Source: Dendrolimus kikuchii (taxonomy: Eukaryota > Arthropoda > Insecta > Lepidoptera > Lasiocampidae). Taken from it: a stretch of DNA of 64,000 nucleotides. Numbering within the stretch: the first letter of the stretch is position 1; each line of letters starts with the position of its first letter. The stretch covers positions 24,228,272-24,292,271 of the forward strand of contig CM034394.1 in assembly GCA_019925095.2 (NCBI GenBank), in the 5' to 3' direction. The position numbers were made by a program, and so were the translations under genes. The notes below the pieces were generated by a model. That model worked only from the letters and a program-made list of their open reading frames with translations. It did not search any database and was not told the origin of the DNA. Below, piece by piece: positions 55,171-64,000 of the stretch.

Positions 55171-56483
55171 AAAAAGTAATCTGATCCACACAGTCGAATA
55201 TTGGTTGCCGCTGCTTTCTTGGTATTCGTATGGATCTTGACCTTTGACCGACCTCCAATACTCATAAAGAAATGTCAAATAAATTTCCAATAAAGACAAT
55301 TAAGTTAGAGTAGTTCTGAGTATCCCGATTCGGATGACCCTTGACGAGCCCGTTGGCTCGTTACTCGCCTTCATTATCTGTCTTGATTATAATTCAATAG
55401 GACGTATTGTACGGGCCCGAATGTTGAATGTTTATGAGCCTAGCCTTTTGTTTTTTGAGGCAGGGGGAAATACATTTCGTACACTACCGGGTCCTTTACT
55501 GGGATTAGACCAAAGCAATGAGAGTTATCCACTGAAGATGGCGCAGATAACAGAGTCAATTGCCGGCTTGTGTGAAGACTCATCAAGGTAAAGACACAGG
55601 TACTACAACACAACAGGTAACCTATGGGCTAATATTCCACTAAAACTCCCTTCCTCCCATGCTCCGCACTCATGGTAGGAAAAGCGTGAGACTTAGAACG
55701 TAGTAACGCCCACGCTGATACTGCGCATCAGTGCTTGAGGATGCCCCGGGAGAAGCAAACTCACTTCGTTAACAGGGGTTTGACCCTGCGCTCCTCAGAT
55801 GCTGGAGGACCCAGATGAGCTATTCTAGCCTAAGAGTCACAAACTTTAAAAGACACAAATATTTCAGAAGATAATTTAGTGTATTTGTTTGCGTACAGTA
55901 GGGTTGAGATATGCGCCACCAGAGACCGTGTTTCCCGAAAAGTACAATCCGGGAGTCTTCAAGTCTGTGTGAATAGGTATTTTCTAGATAAGCGCACTCT
56001 ATCTTCGACCACATCATCGTCTTATATTAGGTGTGATCGTAATAAATGTGAACCTATTTATCAAAAAAAAAAAAAATGCTGGTGGAAGTTTAGACTCACT
56101 GATTGGACGTTCGACATCACGGAAGCCGCCATTCTAAAAGAACCGACACGCACTTGACCATTTTTATGTCAAATTCTCACAAAGTTTTAAGATTACAACA
56201 TTTTCCTTTTTATCAAACAGCGAAAATTAATTTTAGCTTTATCTATTGGAACATGAAAATAAATTCGAGAAGAAAATGAGTGTTTGAATAACTTGCCGAT
56301 AAGTTGCTTAACAATTTGAAAGCTAAATCTTTTCCTACGACGCATTTGGAGGTAAAAATTGAATATTTGAATGGCGGCATTATTTTAAGTAATTTTTGCC
56401 ACTTATTAAAAGTTTAAAAATTTGTTATTTCTCGTTAGAGATAATTTTTATGATTTTTCTGATTAAAGTAATAGTACGGTATA
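55171..56483. other. Unclassified 1.3 kb
   Basis: An 85-codon frame at 55334-55588 (+) ends at atcaag|gtaaag, which could be a splice donor, but the peptide is unfamiliar and no start context or acceptor supports it. No repeat recognised. Confidence 0.25.
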
Positions 56484-56844
56484 TACATACATAACTTACA
56501 TACATAACTTACATACATACATAACTTCACGCCAGTTCCCTTGCGGGGTAGGCACGAACAGCAAAGCGCCATTCAGGCTTATTCTTACACACCTCACTTG
56601 CTTCTTTGACATTCAAAGCTTTTGTCATGCACGCTCGTCTGTTCTTAAGGCTCCTGACATCACCTTCTGCTAGTACACGATCAATTTGATCATGGAAGGT
56701 GTGTCGTGGCCTGCCACGACTTCTGCATCCATCCACTTTTGCATTGTATATCTGTTTAGTCATTCTTTCATCATGCATTCTTTCCACATGCCCGAACCAC
56801 CGGAACATTCCTTTCCTTACCTTCACCCCGACACTCTCTTTCAG
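56484..56844 (-). mobile_element. RTE-D with an expanded tail
   Basis: The tail at 56484-56530 repeats tacatacataact three times before the body. 5' end at the SVGVKVRKGM part of the frame. No clear duplication. Confidence 0.8.
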
Positions 56845-56961
56845 AGAGTAATATTTAGAGGAATATAATACCGATTGAGACACCATCTATTGGGTGTGGT
56901 GGTACCTATGTGTTTGATATTTTATGCTAGAGAGGCTCCTCTATTTTATGTATAGTGTATT

Positions 56962-57271
56962 ATCCGTGCAGGAACGGAGAAAGAATACAATTTCCTGCGG
57001 CCGGGCGGCCTGTCGTAAGAGGCGACAAAATAACCCACAGCCAGGTGGTAGGGTATTTGCCCGACTGGATGGCTACCACCCCTGGTCTAGAGTATGCCGC
57101 CATAACAACCTTGAGTTGTGTTCCGGCATTAGTGACCAGATTCCAGTCTCCCTTAAGAGAGCAGCAGCGCATCTGTAATACTTTTGGTATTGCAAATGTC
57201 CATAGGCGATGGTAACCGCTTTCCATCAAGTGGGCCGTCTGCCTGTCTGCTGAACTCATGCAATAAAAAAA
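56962..57271 (+). mobile_element. Rep-A retroposon, long form
   Basis: Complete: atccgtgcaggaacgg to atgcaataaaaaaa. Near-consensus. Confidence 0.88.
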
Positions 57272-57756
57272 GAAATCTTTCCATTCTTGCTGTGGTTACG
57301 ATACGTGCATTTATTGTTTTATTATGCGAAGTTTCGATGACGCTTACACATGATAAAATTCAAGATATTTTGTAAAAGATCAGATAAAAAGCATCTCATA
57401 TAATGTATGGAGAGATTAAAGAGTACTTTCTTAAATAGATAGATAACTTTTCTATTGTGAAGTTGGCAAACAGGCAGACTTCTCATCTAATTGAAAATGT
57501 CAGTGGCGAAGCCAGCGCATTGTCAGCCTTTAAGACAGGACAGGAGATACGAAATAGGGGGATGGGATAGAAAAAGTGCGATGGAGGGAGGAGTGATACC
57601 ACCGATATTCTGCGAGAGCCTGGTACCATACTGATCGACCCGGCCTTAAGAACTGTAATCAAGATTCTAATGATGATGAATGGATTCTAGCATGGCTCTA
57701 CCATATCAATTACTTCTTTTCGTCCGCTTTCCATCACGTGGGCTGCCAGCCTCCTG
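57272..57756. other. Unclassified; includes an old Rep-A-like scrap
   Basis: The section 57455-57500 (gttggcaaacaggcagac) resembles the relics at 18722 and 46333. The rest is not recognised. Confidence 0.35.
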
Positions 57757-58290
57757 TAAGGCCGGGACTCCACCAAAGCGGAGGCGAGACGAGCGGAGAG
57801 GAGATGTTTTTTAAACACCCAATAGAATTGCGTTATTGCGTTATCCTCTCCGCTCAGCTTCAGCGGAGATCGCTGTACGGAGATATGTAATATTTGTATG
57901 GCGCGATGGAAGCGGAGATGTCAGCTGTGCGCGGACGACGCACGGCAGAGACGAGAGATGTGAGCGGCGTGCAGTGATCGATGTCACCCTCTTTCTTTTG
58001 TTTAGGTAGTATAAAGCTATCAATTTTGCTTCTTCAGATTGTAGTTCTTCTTTTTCAAGTAAAAGAAGATAATTTCTTTGTAATAATAGCGATATTGTCT
58101 ACCTTTCGTGTCAGAATGCGTACTGGGCACTCAATGCCTTGCACACACGCAAGGCTAGCCAGCACACATCTCTGCTACACTACGCATTTCCGCTCAGCTT
58201 CGGTGGATTCACCCGAGCTGAAAAACATCTCTTCTCGTACAGCACACAGCGCACCGCACACATCTCCGCTTTGGTGGAGTCCCGGCCTTA
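57757..58290. mobile_element. MITE-like element with perfect 27-bp TIRs
   Basis: The ends 57757-57783 and 58264-58290 are exact inverted complements starting taaggccgggactccacc. Sub-terminal gcggaga-type words recur inside (57794, 57854, 57913). 534 bp, no transposase. I see no clear target duplication, so superfamily is open. Confidence 0.85.
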
Positions 58291-58740
58291 TCCAGCAATT
58301 TAAAAAAAGGGGTTTATTTAATTTAAAAAGTGGCAAAATGCGCGTGCTTTTGGAGGGATCGCGAAGTTTTCTACTATGTCAAAGACCAAATCTGAAAGTG
58401 TGATAGTTTATCAGTAAGGTGTACTACAAAAATGCATAGATTCTGGGATGGTGCTAAGGCTCGCTTCGCTCACCCTGATTATCGCATTAGACTTAAAATT
58501 CAATTAATCAGCGTTTTAGTATACTTTGTACCGTCTAGTCCGGGAGCCTACAGCGTAATTTCGTTACCTGCGTCTCATTAATTGCGGTCACGCGCCACCA
58601 CGTGACCGCTCGAGTGCGGTTCGCCTTCAAAGTTGCAGTGTTTCGACTTCACGCAAGCGGGTGTGTCTTACATAAACATAAGACATTGAAAGTAAAATTG
58701 CGATAGAATTTATTCCAAATATGGTGGATACAATATGCTT
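58291..58740. other. Unclassified sequence
   Basis: No supported feature. A GC-richer section at 58540-58640 contains gtcacgcgccaccacgtgac, an inverted word pair. Confidence 0.35.
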
Positions 58741-58892
58741 ATTTTTATTGCTGGACTACAGTATACAAGCTGACTGCCCATCTGATCGTAAGTGGCTACC
58801 GTTGCGTATAAACATTTGCAACACTAGAAGTACTACCAACGTACAGCCGGCTTCGAAGGGAGGACTGGAACCTGGTCCCTCATACCGGAACA
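58741..58892 (-). repeat. Old Rep-A-like relic
   Basis: Follows Rep-A in order: tttattgc, gactgcccatctgat, aacatttgcaacact, ggaggactggaacctggtcc, ccggaaca. Confidence 0.55.
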
Positions 58893-59027
58893 TAATCCTT
58901 CCGTTGAAGTTAGTCTTAAATATGTATGTCTTCTTTTTCAAATAATTGCACTACTATGGAGTTTACACCTGCCCCTTATAAACACTTAAATATTTTTCAT
59001 CTTTAAAAAACATTGTTATAATGTCAT

Positions 59028-59278
59028 TACATACATACATACATAACTTCACGCCAGTTCCCTTGCGGGGTAGGCACGAACAACAGAGCGCCATTTAGGC
59101 TTATTCTTATACACCTCACTTGCTTCTTTGACATTCATAACTCTTGTCATGCACGCTCGTCTGTTCTTAAGGCTCCTGACATCACTTTCTGCTAGTACAC
59201 GATCCATTTGATCACGGAAGGTGTGTCGTGGCCTTCCACGACTTCTGCATCCATCCACTTTTGCTTTGTATATCTGTG
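59028..59278 (-). mobile_element. RTE-D, short copy
   Basis: TACA tail at left. The right end is at the recurring acagatatacaa-type boundary (here ttgctttgtatatctgtg). Confidence 0.82.
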
Positions 59279-59325
59279 TATTTATGTATGTGTGTAGGTA
59301 TATTGTTCGGACCAAAAAAAAGCAC

Positions 59326-59357
<32 letters not shown>

Positions 59358-59400
59358 CGTATATATATGTGTGTGTGTGTGTTTATATATATGTAATAAT
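59326..59400. repeat. Compound TA/CA/TG microsatellite
   Basis: TA run, then CACACGCG, TA, GTGTGTGTGTGTGT, TA; partly self-complementary. Confidence 0.9.
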
Positions 59401-59617
59401 ATGTTTATACATATACGTCACTATAGGAACGATTGTGTCGTGTTCTACGCTTGACACAATCTTTGTTTACAAATCTTGTATTTATGTAAAATAAATATTA
59501 CTGTAAATGTGAGGGTGTGTTGCGTCACACGCAAACCTCATAAGTTTAAGTGGTGGCTATACTATTACATAATGTAAAGTTATTATTATAAATAAATAAA
59601 TAAAACAAAAAATGTAG

Positions 59618-59930
59618 TGAAACACTTATAAGCCCATATATCGCATACATACATACATAACTTCACGCCAGTTCCCTTGCGGGGTAGGCACGATCACCAG
59701 AGCGCCATTCAGGTTTATTCTTACACGCCTCACTTGCTTCACCATACATGGCGCTGTGTAATAATTGAAGTCGCAAACCATTCCCGACACGTACAAAGAA
59801 TATATACAAATTTCGAACCATAATAGTCGGGCCTAGGCCTACGAGGTATAACAATAGCCTCGGCGGAGGATCTCCTTTGAGGCGGAGGAGCATTCCATCT
59901 CGTCCCTCCACTTATTCGGAACATTCCTAA
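59618..59930 (+). repeat. Rep-F, split by RTE-D
   Basis: Starts tagtgaaacacttataagcc, resumes after RTE-D with gcgctgtgtaataattgaag and ends near attccatctcgtccctccac. Confidence 0.72.
59646..59741 (-). mobile_element. RTE-D inserted in Rep-F
   Basis: 96-bp 5'-truncated copy flanked by ccatatatcgc (59634-59644) and ccatacatggc (59742-59752), two mismatches. Confidence 0.8.
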
Positions 59931-60555
59931 ATTCACATATAGTTGTTTTGTAAAATAAGACGTTGCCGGAGTAATTATTTTTTAATTTCATATACATAAA
60001 AATATTGTAATAGTGCAATTCGAAACTTAAAAAAATACAGTACACAGGATACAAATACTGTGACAATAAATAATTGTGTTAATAGCTGTCAAAAATCAAT
60101 GCAGTTTCTTTATTCGTATAAAATTGGGAAATTGCAAATTCAGGAAACGCTGCGGCGAGCGACCGGCGCGCGGCTGGCGCAGCAACAACGGCCAGCGACA
60201 ACCCGAAAGGCGGTTAGTTCGTAATTTACCGGAGGGCTGGTCCGCTCGATACGCGGCTTAGTTTGACGTCTGACAGATTTATGAGCTCTCAAACAAAATT
60301 TCGCTCGGCCGCATCGCTGAGTTAAAACTGTAGCTTGCTCTCAGACTATTAGAGATGTTATATACCTAATATTTTTTTACTGATGAGCTATTTAAATTGA
60401 CTTGGCTATCTCGCTCACGCATTACTACATTTTTGAAGATATAAATTGATAAAATTTACTTACGACAAATCTTTATTACGTATATCTCAACAATAATATT
60501 ACGAAATTTTATGGGTCGTGGTCTTGAGACATACAAGTATATTACGAAAATATTA
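59931..60555. other. Unclassified, with a CpG-rich patch
   Basis: 60140-60330 is strongly GC- and CpG-rich against its AT-rich flanks (cgagcgaccggcgcgcggct). No gene or repeat recognised. Confidence 0.3.
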
Positions 60556-60738
60556 ACAGCCCATAAACGTCCCACTGCTGGGCTCGAGCCTCCCATTATA
60601 GGGAAATGGACAGTATAGCCGCCACGCTTGTTGAAGGCGGCTTGGTAGGTTTGAACATCGGTTATCTCGATGTGCGGGTTACATCACGATGTTTTTCTTC
60701 ACCGTTAGCACGTGGTAAATGTAACAGTATGTGCATAC
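60556..60738 (-). mobile_element. SINE-C, 5'-truncated
   Basis: Minus-strand 3' part with ctgctgggctcgagcc, ggaaatggacag, gaaggcggcttgg and tcacgatgtttttcttcacc. The pol III boxes are missing. Confidence 0.78.
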
Positions 60739-60841
60739 TGTTCCAATTGATAATAATTCCTCGCCTCTACTCCTATTTTTGATATAACATTAATATTGTG
60801 TAATTTTTTTTAAATGGCACTATGTAACATAAACCTAATTT

Positions 60842-61067
60842 GTCAGGTGGTAGGGCATTTGCCCGACTGGATGGCTACCACCCCTGGTCTAGAGTATGCC
60901 GCCATAACAACCTTGAGTTGTGTTCATTAGTGACCAGGTTCCAGTCTCCCTTAAGAGAGCAGCAGCGCATTTGTAGCACCTTTGGTGTTGCAAATAACCA
61001 TAGGCGATGGTAACCGCTTTCCATCAAGTCCGTCTACCTGTCTGCTGAACTCCTGCAATAAAAAAAA
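60842..61067 (+). mobile_element. Rep-A retroposon, short form
   Basis: Starts gtcaggtggtagggc and ends cctgcaataaaaaaaa. Confidence 0.87.
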
Positions 61068-61479
61068 GAAATGTATTCATGAAGACGCTTTACTATGTAA
61101 TAATCTACCGAAAAAAATTTAAGGAGTAAAATGGTTCTTATTGTTCAAAAAACTTTTGAAAAACCCCTTTCTAAAGGACTACTCTTTGCTTGACTAGATT
61201 AATATTATTTTAATTTTGAAGTTACTTATCAACCTATAATAAATCTAATCATCTGTTTGCACTACACCATTTGTTATTGTAAAGCTACTTAGTAACAGAC
61301 AGACTGACAGACGAAAACACGTAACTACGCATTAAAATCGCTTTACGCGTTTTAATAAGCCCGCTGCCTTAATAAACAAGTTGTATTGCTCCAACTTTTG
61401 TCTCAAGACTACCCTCACATATTATAAATAATTAACTAAATTCATTCAAAAACAAAATATTAATTAAATATTACAATAA
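61068..61479. other. Unclassified sequence
   Basis: No supported feature in about 410 bp. Confidence 0.35.
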
Positions 61480-62003
61480 TAATGATGACCCGCAGGGGGG
61501 CTTTGTGGCAGTCTTAGGTGAGTAGCGACACCTCGGACCGGACCCCGGGGGCCAAGGCCAGGCCCCCGCCTCCGTGCTTGCCTTAGCCAGCCGGCACGAA
61601 GTGGAGATCGCTATAGCTAAGACTCAAGCTCCAGGGGTGGAAGTGATAAATGGCCTAACGTCGGAAATAGCTGCGGTGAACCTGTAGCCCACCTCTCGAC
61701 ACCTCTTAGCCACTCACACCCATGTTGCCCGTCTTCTATGGCATTTTTTGGGGCCCATGCAGAGAGTGGCGAGTCACCGTGTGCCCATTTTTCCATGTTC
61801 CCCGAACATTGCGACGGGCTGACGCCATAGTCCCCATATTCCCAGACCCCTAGTATCATTAATAGTTCACCCCAATAACCTGGTGCTTTTTGTTTTCAAT
61901 TCCCATAACAGTCCTACACTGGCCGGGGCTTGCCCTTGGGTGCATTACTATGTGGTGTAGACAGGGATAATCGCCGGTCAGTGTCACGCCACATTTATAT
62001 TAT
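61480..62003 (-). repeat. Rep-H, long copy
   Basis: Same strand and block order as 17435-18040; begins next to AATAAT and ends at gtcagtgtcacgccacattt, lacking the ggcccggactttt end. Confidence 0.72.
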
Positions 62004-62312
62004 CCCTTCAAGTTTTTAGAAATAACACATCGTTTTATAATCCAGTCACAAGAATGTGCAGGCTATATAATGAGATTGCAAGTACAAATATATCCATTGA
62101 CATTTAGAATTCCTCCTTTTTTAAATTTAAACGTGAAATTCGGGCTATTATTTGCACCAATATTTCTGGCATAGTTGCATAATAATTTTGTTACCTAACC
62201 ACTGTAAAACTCACATTATAATAAGTGATACTAACCCCTAAACATCTTGTCAATGTATGGTACATTATGTGCTCACATGTTTAGAGTTACAGTTTAGACC
62301 TAATAATTTATA
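62004..62312. other. Unclassified sequence
   Basis: No supported feature. Confidence 0.35.
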
Positions 62313-62765
62313 CATACATACATAACTTCACGCCAGTTCCCTTGCGGGGTAGGCACGAACAACAGAGCGCCATTTAGGCTTATTCTTACATACCTCACTT
62401 GCTTCTTTGACATTCATAACTCTTGTCATGCACGCTCGTCTGTTCTTAAGGCTCCTGACATCACCTTCTGCTAGTACACGATCAATTTGATCATGGAAGG
62501 TGTGTCGTGGCCTTCCACGACTTCTGCATCCATCCACTTTTGCATTGTATATCTGTTTAGTTATTCTTTCCACATGCCCGAACCACCGGAGCATTCCTTT
62601 CCTTACCTTCACCCCGACACTCTCTTTCAGACCAACTCTCTTTCTTACTTCGGTATTACGAACGCGGTCCGCGAGTGTCACTCCGCAGATTTTGCGCAGT
62701 GCTCGCATCTCGACCGCGTTTACTCTACTTTCATGCTCTCTCTTCCATACCCAACTCTCGCTTCC
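62313..62765 (-). pseudogene. RTE-D, 453-bp copy with an open C-terminal frame
   Basis: One uninterrupted minus-strand frame from GSESWVWKREHESRVNAVEM through CGVTLADRVRNTEVRKRVGL and RKGMLRWFGHVERI to YPARELA. It lacks the six residues MHDERM seen in the longest copy. Exact 10-bp duplication ataatttata at 62303-62312 and 62766-62775. It has no catalytic core, so it is dead on its own. Confidence 0.85.
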
Positions 62766-63004
62766 ATAATTTATATATAATATCAAATATGTAACTTTTA
62801 GCTGTTTTTTGTTTTGTGTGCCAAATAAATAAATAAATAAGCATATTGGATAATAAACAAATAAAAAAGTAAGTACAGGCGAAAAGTTGTTTTGTTTGCG
62901 GCAACAGAGCCCTTAAGACGCATTTAGTTTCTGAAATATTTCTTCTTCAATTGCCACATTGTGAAAAGTAATTCTTTACTATGTAAATAATTATATACGT
63001 TCGA

Positions 63005-63249
63005 TGGATAAGTGCAACAATGCAAAAGTGGATGGATGCAGAAGTCTTGGAAGGCCACGACACACCTTCCATGATCAAATTGATCGTGTACTAGCAGAAG
63101 GCGATGTCAGGAGCCTTAATAACAGACGAGCGTGCATGACAAGAGTTATGAATGTGAAAGAAGCAAGTGTGTGTAAGAATAAGCCTAAATGGCGCTCTGT
63201 TGTTCGTGCCTACCCCGCAAGGGAACTGGCGTGAAGCTATGTATGTATG
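63005..63249 (+). mobile_element. RTE-D, short copy
   Basis: Exact 13-bp duplication tatatacgttcga at 62992-63004 and 63250-63262; TATG tail. The first bases (tggataagtgcaacaatgc) differ from other copies just before the common aatgcaaaagtgg. Confidence 0.9.
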
Positions 63250-63526
63250 TATATACGTTCGACCAGTTCATGAAATTGAATTACATTCAAATGCCCTATT
63301 CAAAACTCTTGTACCATAACCTCATCTGTTTCCCATTACTAGAGAGACAGTTGAATTTAGTCGTAGCCTCGGCGTACCCACGTCGCCGGTTTGGGGCTTT
63401 TCAATCAAGCCCTCTTTACTTTTTAACCGCCTCAGGGTGACTCCAAGCCCGTTCAATTCTGAGGTTATTGGAACTAGAGTCAGGAACACAAGTCTATAGA
63501 CTGCGAAAGGTATGGGAAATTGTTTA

Positions 63527-63760
63527 TCTATACCGATATTATAAAGAAGAAAGATTTGTATGTTGGTAATGAATAAACTCAAAAACTACTAGACCGATTT
63601 CAAAAATTATTTCACCATTAGAAAGCTACATTATCCTTGAGTGATATAGACTATATTTATTACTAGAAAAAAATAGGGATCCGTACTAAAACTCCAAAAA
63701 TGTAACCCAAGGTGTAAAAAAATTCGTAAACCACCCGTGCGAAGCTGGGATAGGCCACTA
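63527..63760 (+). mobile_element. Helitron-like element (type S)
   Basis: Starts TCTATACCGATATTATAAAG after A, has actactagaccgatttc and cccgtgcgaagctggg; the terminal CTAG is altered to CTAT. Confidence 0.7.
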
Positions 63761-63762
63761 TT

Positions 63763-63893
63763 ATTATATATACCAGATGTTACTACCGGTTTCGCTCGCG
63801 ATATAAAAAAAACCACATTAAATTTTTATGTAACTAAAATAGAGTCATTTATTTAGGATTTGACTCGCGGGCACAGCCGCGGGGAAAACTAGT
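63763..63893 (+). mobile_element. Helitron-like 3' end fragment
   Basis: Ends ctcgcgggcacagccgcg, then gggaaaactag and T. Lies directly after the previous element. Confidence 0.5.
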
Positions 63894-63905
63894 TACTTAG
63901 GCTAC

Positions 63906-64000
63906 GTTCCACAAGAGGCTCACAACGACAACGTTCACGATCGCGATTTTTTTCCGTTCCGCTTGCTTGCGGGCGTTACAAACACAAACTCTAGTGGAAC
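63906..64000. mobile_element. Inverted-repeat element, cut by the window end
   Basis: gttccacaagag at about 63907 and ctctagtggaac at the last bases of the window are inverted complements (11 of 12). Probably a small MITE; the right end may extend past the window. Confidence 0.5.

Noticed and set aside
1..64000. Bacterial-style features such as operons, ribosome binding sites, rho-independent terminators, CRISPR or origins
   Set aside because: The window is clearly eukaryotic repeat-rich DNA; such features do not apply and none was seen.

Overview
The window looks like intergenic DNA from an insect genome, most likely a moth or butterfly (Lepidoptera). It is AT-rich and I found no complete host protein-coding gene, tRNA or rRNA. 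The lepidopteran call is inference. It rests on many Helitron-like elements that begin TC, end CTAG and sit between A and T. It also rests on a LINE 3' UTR carrying the motif gatcgctttaagcgataagg, on several R1-, Jockey- and RTE-type LINE remains, and on tRNA-derived SINEs.

Almost everything recognisable is mobile DNA. The commonest repeat, called Rep-A here, is an unclassified poly(A)-ended retroposon of about 300 bp. There are 26 clear copies plus several relics, on both strands. It comes in a long form and a short form, and eight short copies start at the same internal base. The second commonest, RTE-D (15 copies), is a LINE whose reading frame stops almost at its 3' tail of TATG repeats. 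The longest copy (31521-32962) keeps much of the reverse transcriptase, including YADD, but has two frameshifts. Other LINE remains are R1-like (27859-28520, 35463-36058, 41604-42256), Jockey/CR1-like (12042-12985, 52577-52850), RTE-like (24301-24746) and a further family (18860-19143 and others). Two tRNA-derived SINE families (SINE-B, SINE-C) have recognisable A and B boxes.

Layout: 0-9 kb holds Helitrons, Rep-A, SINE-B and AT-rich filler. 9-15 kb is a nested cluster: a repeat (Rep-R) interrupted by a LINE that is itself interrupted by Rep-A, with an LTR-like unit beside it. 15-20 kb holds Helitrons, a terminal-inverted-repeat element carrying a piece of RTE-D, Rep-H and more LINE ends. 20.3-20.6 kb is the best candidate for host gene sequence: a TATA box, an initiator at the right spacing and a strong 5' splice donor suggest an untranslated first exon on the + strand. 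21-31 kb mixes SINEs, an R1 relic and several small repeat families. 31-44 kb has the RTE-D copy, two R1 3' ends, a hAT-like element with 8-bp target duplications (39601-40423) and a foldback element. 44-64 kb repeats the same families, often nested, and ends in a partial inverted-repeat element cut by the window edge.

The elements do not form a pathway. Their value is as a record of insertions: a number of insertions have target-site duplications, and four can be checked against an uninterrupted paralogue inside this same window. All family names (Rep-A, Rep-H and so on) are provisional, and clade calls come from recognition of protein motifs without any database search.
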